Below, in pieces: positions 43,506-46,054 of a stretch of 46,054 nt of DNA. The notes under the pieces were generated by a model that saw only the letters and a list, made by a program, of their open reading frames with translations, had not been told where the DNA came from and ran no database searches. Location: NCBI GenBank assembly GCA_016212165.1, contig JACRGY010000132.1:1-46054 (forward strand). The letters are read 5' to 3'. Position numbers and translations under genes: made by a program. This DNA comes from Nitrospirota bacterium. GTDB taxonomy: Bacteria > Nitrospirota > Thermodesulfovibrionia > Thermodesulfovibrionales > UBA1546. Within the stretch, counting starts at the first letter, position 1; each line of letters opens with the position of its first letter.

Positions 43506-44749
43506 TTTATCTCTACACCTTTTGGTATCACAACTATCCCGTTAGAACTGACATGAAATCTTTTCCTGTCCGCTTCAACATCATATCCGATTACAGCGCC
43601 TTCCGGCACAGAAACATCCTTGTCTATTATCGCTTTTCTTATTTTGCAGTATCTGCCTACCTCAACATTTTCCATGAGCACGGACTCCCTCACATCTGCC
43701 CAGCTGTTAACCCTGACATTAGGAGACAGCACGGAGTTCTGCACACGCCCGCCGCTGACAATACACCCGTCGCATACAACCGAGTCCAGAGCAATACCGA
43801 GCCGTCCGCCCTGCTGCTCCTGTGCAAAGACAAATTTTGCAGGAGGATACTGCGGCTGGTAGGTCCTTATGGGCCATTTGCTGTCGTAGAGATTGAACAG
43901 CGGGTCAACAGAGGCAAGGTCCATGTTTGCCTCCCAATAACCGTCAATAGCGCCCACATCACGCCAGTATTTTGCTTCCTTTTTATTCTCATCCTTAAAG
44001 TTATAGGCGAAGAGCCTCTTAGTTGCAATCATGTGGGGTATAATGTTCCTCCCGAAATCATGGGCTGTTGTGCGAAGGGCATCGCTTTTAAGTTCACTCA
44101 GTATATCCTGGGTATTAAAAAGATAGACTCCCATTGAAACCAATGACTGATTGGGGTTCCAGGGCATCGGCTTTGGATTTTCAGGTTTTTCTTCAAACCC
44201 GATTATCCTTGATTCCTCATCAACTTCAATAACTCCAAAAGATGACGCCTTGTCCCTGTCAACCTCTATTGCAGCAATCGTCCCCATTGCGTTCTTGGCG
44301 AGATGAGACACAAACATCTCGGAGTAATCCATCTTGTAGACATGGTCCCCTGAGAGAATAAACAGATAGGCAGGCTCCTCTTTTTCGATAAAATATATGT
44401 TCTGATACACAGCGTCTGCCGTGCCTTCGTACCACCTTTCATCCACTCGCTGCTGGGGCGGCACAGAGATAATATACTCGTCCAGTTCCGGGTTGAGGAG
44501 ATGCTCCCAGCCAAGCGCAAGGTGCCTGTCAAGAGAGAGGGATTTATACTGCGTAAGGACTGCTATCTTTCTTATATTGGAATTAATGCAGTTGCTCAAC
44601 GTAAAATCAATTATCCTGTATTTTCCGCCAAACGGGACCGCGGGTTTCGCCCTGTGAATAGTCAGGGGATGAAGCCTTTCTCCTTTGCCTCCGGCAAGAA
44701 CAAGGGCAAGAATATCCCTTGTTAGTCTTTCTTTTCTGACTTTACCCAT
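43502..44749 (-). CDS. glgC: Glucose-1-phosphate adenylyltransferase
   Basis: 415 aa. The nucleotidyltransferase signature is LVLAGGKGERLHPLTIHRAK, followed by PFGGKYRIIDFTLSNC and SGDHVYKMDY. A left-handed beta-helix C-terminus carries hexapeptides such as VRNSWAD-like and VEVGRYCKIRKA. It makes ADP-glucose for glycogen synthesis. It stands at the head of the chemosensory operon behind the promoter at 44805-44833 and overlaps the DUF4388 gene by 4 bp. Confidence 0.96.
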   Translation of the reverse strand: MGKVRKERLTRDILALVLAGGKGERLHPLTIHRAKPAVPFGGKYRIIDFTLSNCINSNIRKIAVLTQYKSLSLDRHLALGWEHLLNPELDEYIISVPPQQRVDERWYEGTADAVYQNIYFIEKEEPAYLFILSGDHVYKMDYSEMFVSHLAKNAMGTIAAIEVDRDKASSFGVIEVDEESRIIGFEEKPENPKPMPWNPNQSLVSMGVYLFNTQDILSELKSDALRTTAHDFGRNIIPHMIATKRLFAYNFKDENKKEAKYWRDVGAIDGYWEANMDLASVDPLFNLYDSKWPIRTYQPQYPPAKFVFAQEQQGGRLGIALDSVVCDGCIVSGGRVQNSVLSPNVRVNSWADVRESVLMENVEVGRYCKIRKAIIDKDVSVPEGAVIGYDVEADRKRFHVSSNGIVVIPKGVEIK

Positions 44750-44804
44750 TTAGCAAAAACCACCCTGCATTCTGTATTGCAATTTATAGTGCTGGTACAG
44801 TGAA

Positions 44805-44833
44805 GTATATCAGGAAAAATTTAAGAGTGTCAA
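44805..44833 (-). promoter_or_regulatory. Near-consensus promoter driving glgC and probably the operon
   Basis: On the minus strand TTGACA (44833-44828) and TATACT (44810-44805) are 17 bp apart. The expected start is near 44798, giving a leader of about 50 nt to ATG 44749. Confidence 0.65.
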
Positions 44834-44890
44834 TGAGTTAGGAGAATATTAATATGTTCTTTCTTAACCTGGAAGTTGCCGCATATTTTT

Positions 44891-44916
44891 TGTCATGCTG
44901 AACTTGATTCAGCATC
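44891..44916. repeat. Dispersed palindromic repeat (GTCATGCTGAA type)
   Basis: ATGCTGAA (44895-44902) and TTCAGCAT (44908-44915) form a perfect 8-bp stem with a 5-base loop. This type of repeat is scattered between genes in related genomes. The remainder of 44750-44947 holds only the glgC promoter. Confidence 0.7.
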
Positions 44917-44947
44917 GGCAGTCAGTTAAATTATCTTCTCACAATCC

Positions 44948-45334
44948 TTAATCTACAAAATTCAAGCCTTCGATTCTTTTAAAATGTTTCTCGTTTATTG
45001 TTGAAAACAGCAAACTATTTGCCAGCGCAGTTGAGGCTATAAAAATATCCGGCAATTCGATCAGTTTGTTTTTTGACTTTAAACCCAGGTATATGTTTTT
45101 GGCCTTTTTTGCACATTCAGAATCAAAAGGCAAAACCGTTAATTTTTTGAATAAGGTATCCACAAATTCAAAATGTTCTTCTCTTGCTCCTGTCAGGAAT
45201 TCAAATTCTGTAACGCTGGAAACAGCTATTTTATATTTTAGAGAAAGCTTGTAAAATGTTGTGCTTTGTTTGTCCTTTTTCCTGAAATAGTCAATCAGAA
45301 TGGACGTATCAATCAGAATTGTTTCACTTTCCAT
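44948..45334 (-). CDS. PIN-domain ribonuclease toxin (VapC-like)
   Basis: 128 aa. PIN acids: Asp in ILIDTSILIDYF, Glu in SVTEFEFL, Asp in LPDIFIAST and a further acidic end. It would cleave RNA, often tRNA, when the antitoxin is lost. It overlaps the antitoxin gene by 22 bp, the usual arrangement. Confidence 0.9.
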   Translation of the reverse strand: MESETILIDTSILIDYFRKKDKQSTTFYKLSLKYKIAVSSVTEFEFLTGAREEHFEFVDTLFKKLTVLPFDSECAKKAKNIYLGLKSKNKLIELPDIFIASTALANSLLFSTINEKHFKRIEGLNFVD

Positions 45335-45546
45335 TTATTCATCCACGTTCTTACATCTCTCATAGATTTAATTTCTGCTGCGCCGAAGGTTGGCCCATTC
45401 AACAAGAGCTTGTTCAACAAGAGTTTTTCCTTTATTGTGTCAAAAGGAAGAATAATTACCTCTACTTTTTTGCCCTCCATTTCTTTCGGCAGATTAATCA
45501 ACACCTTGCTGTTCTTTACTTTTTTATACTCTCTCATAACTTGCAT
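45313..45546 (-). CDS. VapB-like antitoxin
   Basis: 77 aa with GAGGAGG before ATG 45546. The N-terminal half (YKKVKNSKVLINLPKEMEGKKVEVIILP) is a MazE/AbrB-like beta domain for DNA binding. The C-terminal half has a helix likely to wrap the PIN toxin. It has low similarity to classic VapB proteins, so the family name is tentative. Confidence 0.75.
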   Translation of the reverse strand: MQVMREYKKVKNSKVLINLPKEMEGKKVEVIILPFDTIKEKLLLNKLLLNGPTFGAAEIKSMRDVRTWMNKWKVKQF

Positions 45547-45656
45547 AACAGCCTCCTCTCCTCTGCCATTATTATATCAGATTGTTAATAACGACAGGGG
45601 CACTGTAAAGGATTCAGGTTACAAAATGGTAAAAAGATTAAATGGAATATGGTTTT

Positions 45657-45686
45657 TTGTCAATTCTTTTTCTGGTAAGATATATT
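45657..45686 (+). promoter_or_regulatory. Promoter upstream of the CCA/poly(A) polymerase gene
   Basis: TTGTCA (45657-45662), 18 bp, TATATT (45681-45686). The leader after it contains GGTC-GAA-GACC (45692-45702) and the palindrome ATGGGTACCCAT (45731-45742). Confidence 0.5.
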
Positions 45687-45706
45687 TCGGAGGTCGAAGA
45701 CCGAGA

Positions 45707-45757
45707 ATGAGCGAGGATACTATGCCCTGTATGGGTACCCATAGTTTACCAACATGA
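45707..45757 (+). CDS. Possible 16-aa leader peptide
   Basis: ATG 45707 to TGA 45755-45757 encodes MSEDTMPCMGTHSLPT. GGAGG lies 13 bp upstream, a long spacing. The stop overlaps the next ATG (ATGA), and the downstream gene has no Shine-Dalgarno of its own, so the small frame may drive it by coupling. Not confirmed; could be chance. Confidence 0.3.
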   Translation: MSEDTMPCMGTHSLPT

Positions 45758-46054
45758 ACAACATTAAAAATATAATCATGCGCAACAGCATTAATGCCAA
45801 AGTCTTTTCATCCGGCAAAGAGGTCTATATTGTCGGCGGATATCTGAGGGATGTCCTGCTTGGGGAGAAAGCAAAAGACATAGATTATATAGTGCGGGGT
45901 GACATTAAAGAATTTGCACTGGAATTATTGGTGCAGGAGAGAAAAACAAAGGCGCAGAACCTGTTAGACAACGCAACCATAGTTGAACTGAAAAAAGAGC
46001 AGATGATAAGGATTGTCCTTAAAAATGGAATGACCCTCGATTTCACAGAACTCA
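45754..46054 (+). CDS. CCA-adding enzyme/poly(A) polymerase family nucleotidyltransferase (N-terminal part)
   Basis: The first 100 codons are visible, and the gene runs out of the window. ATG 45754 is the first in-frame start after a stop at 45742-45744. The head-domain motif is present: VYIVGGYLRDVLLGEKAKDIDYIV, with Gly-Gly and the catalytic DxD (DID). This fold adds CCA to tRNA or A tails to RNA. The two functions cannot be told apart from this part. Confidence 0.85.
   Translation, partial: MNNIKNIIMRNSINAKVFSSGKEVYIVGGYLRDVLLGEKAKDIDYIVRGDIKEFALELLVQERKTKAQNLLDNATIVELKKEQMIRIVLKNGMTLDFTEL

Noticed and set aside
45266-45757. 163-aa plus-strand frame over the VapBC-like pair
   Set aside because: Mostly antisense to clear toxin and antitoxin genes; only its last 17 codons (45707-45757) could be a separate leader peptide.

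Overview
The window is a gene-dense stretch (about 46 kb, moderate GC) from a Gram-negative bacterium. The mix of MSHA/type IV pilus genes, a large non-flagellar-looking chemosensory operon, a CxxCH (haem c) chemoreceptor, GH57/GlgC glycogen genes and short GTCATTCC-type intergenic palindromes suggests an anaerobic, deep-branching lineage such as Nitrospirota (Thermodesulfovibrio-like) or a deltaproteobacterial relative. This placement is an inference from gene content and style; no rRNA is present to confirm it.

Region 1 (1-5252) is a type IV pilus/MSHA-like locus: the C-terminal part of a PilC/GspF/MshG inner-membrane protein, an MshM/ExeA-like ATPase, a convergent MshN-like TPR protein, a lytic transglycosylase, and two prepilins. 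One prepilin seems to start at AUU and the other carries an Ig-like region. Region 2 (5343-16980) is metabolic and housekeeping: a 66-aa half-ferritin, gcvH-lpdA behind two promoters, an unknown helical protein, enolase-ftsB-GH57, dtd, an FAD oxidoreductase, a YdjM-like membrane protein, an acyl-CoA dehydrogenase on the minus strand, and the small zinc protein YacG. Region 3 (17087-23644) holds an envelope operon (TPR protein, CsgG-like protein, solute-binding lipoprotein), a 188-bp imperfect palindrome, a zinc alcohol dehydrogenase, dispersed repeats and a DUF433/DUF5615 toxin-antitoxin pair. Region 4 (23723-27711) is the minus-strand rpiB-glyA-nrdR-lsrF-like operon, a receiver-PilZ protein and tRNA-Leu(UAA).

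Region 5 (27749-44749, minus strand) is the most distinctive part. It is a nearly continuous 17-kb set of translationally coupled genes in the order glgC, DUF4388-GAF, cheY, cheA, an ExeA-like ATPase, cheW with a charged tail, MCP with haem motif and C-terminal PhnD-like domain, second MCP, cheW, a 663-aa HEAT-repeat protein, cheR, cheB, GAF/coiled-coil protein, cheY. No flagellar genes are visible, and CheA lacks an ordinary P2 domain. A near-consensus promoter lies upstream of glgC. I read this as a chemosensory pathway of the pilus or alternative-function type, with signals from redox (haem), a small ligand (PhnD-like domain) and possibly carbon storage (GlgC).

The window ends with a VapBC-like pair and the 5' end of a CCA-adding enzyme/poly(A) polymerase gene, which is preceded by a possible 16-codon leader peptide.
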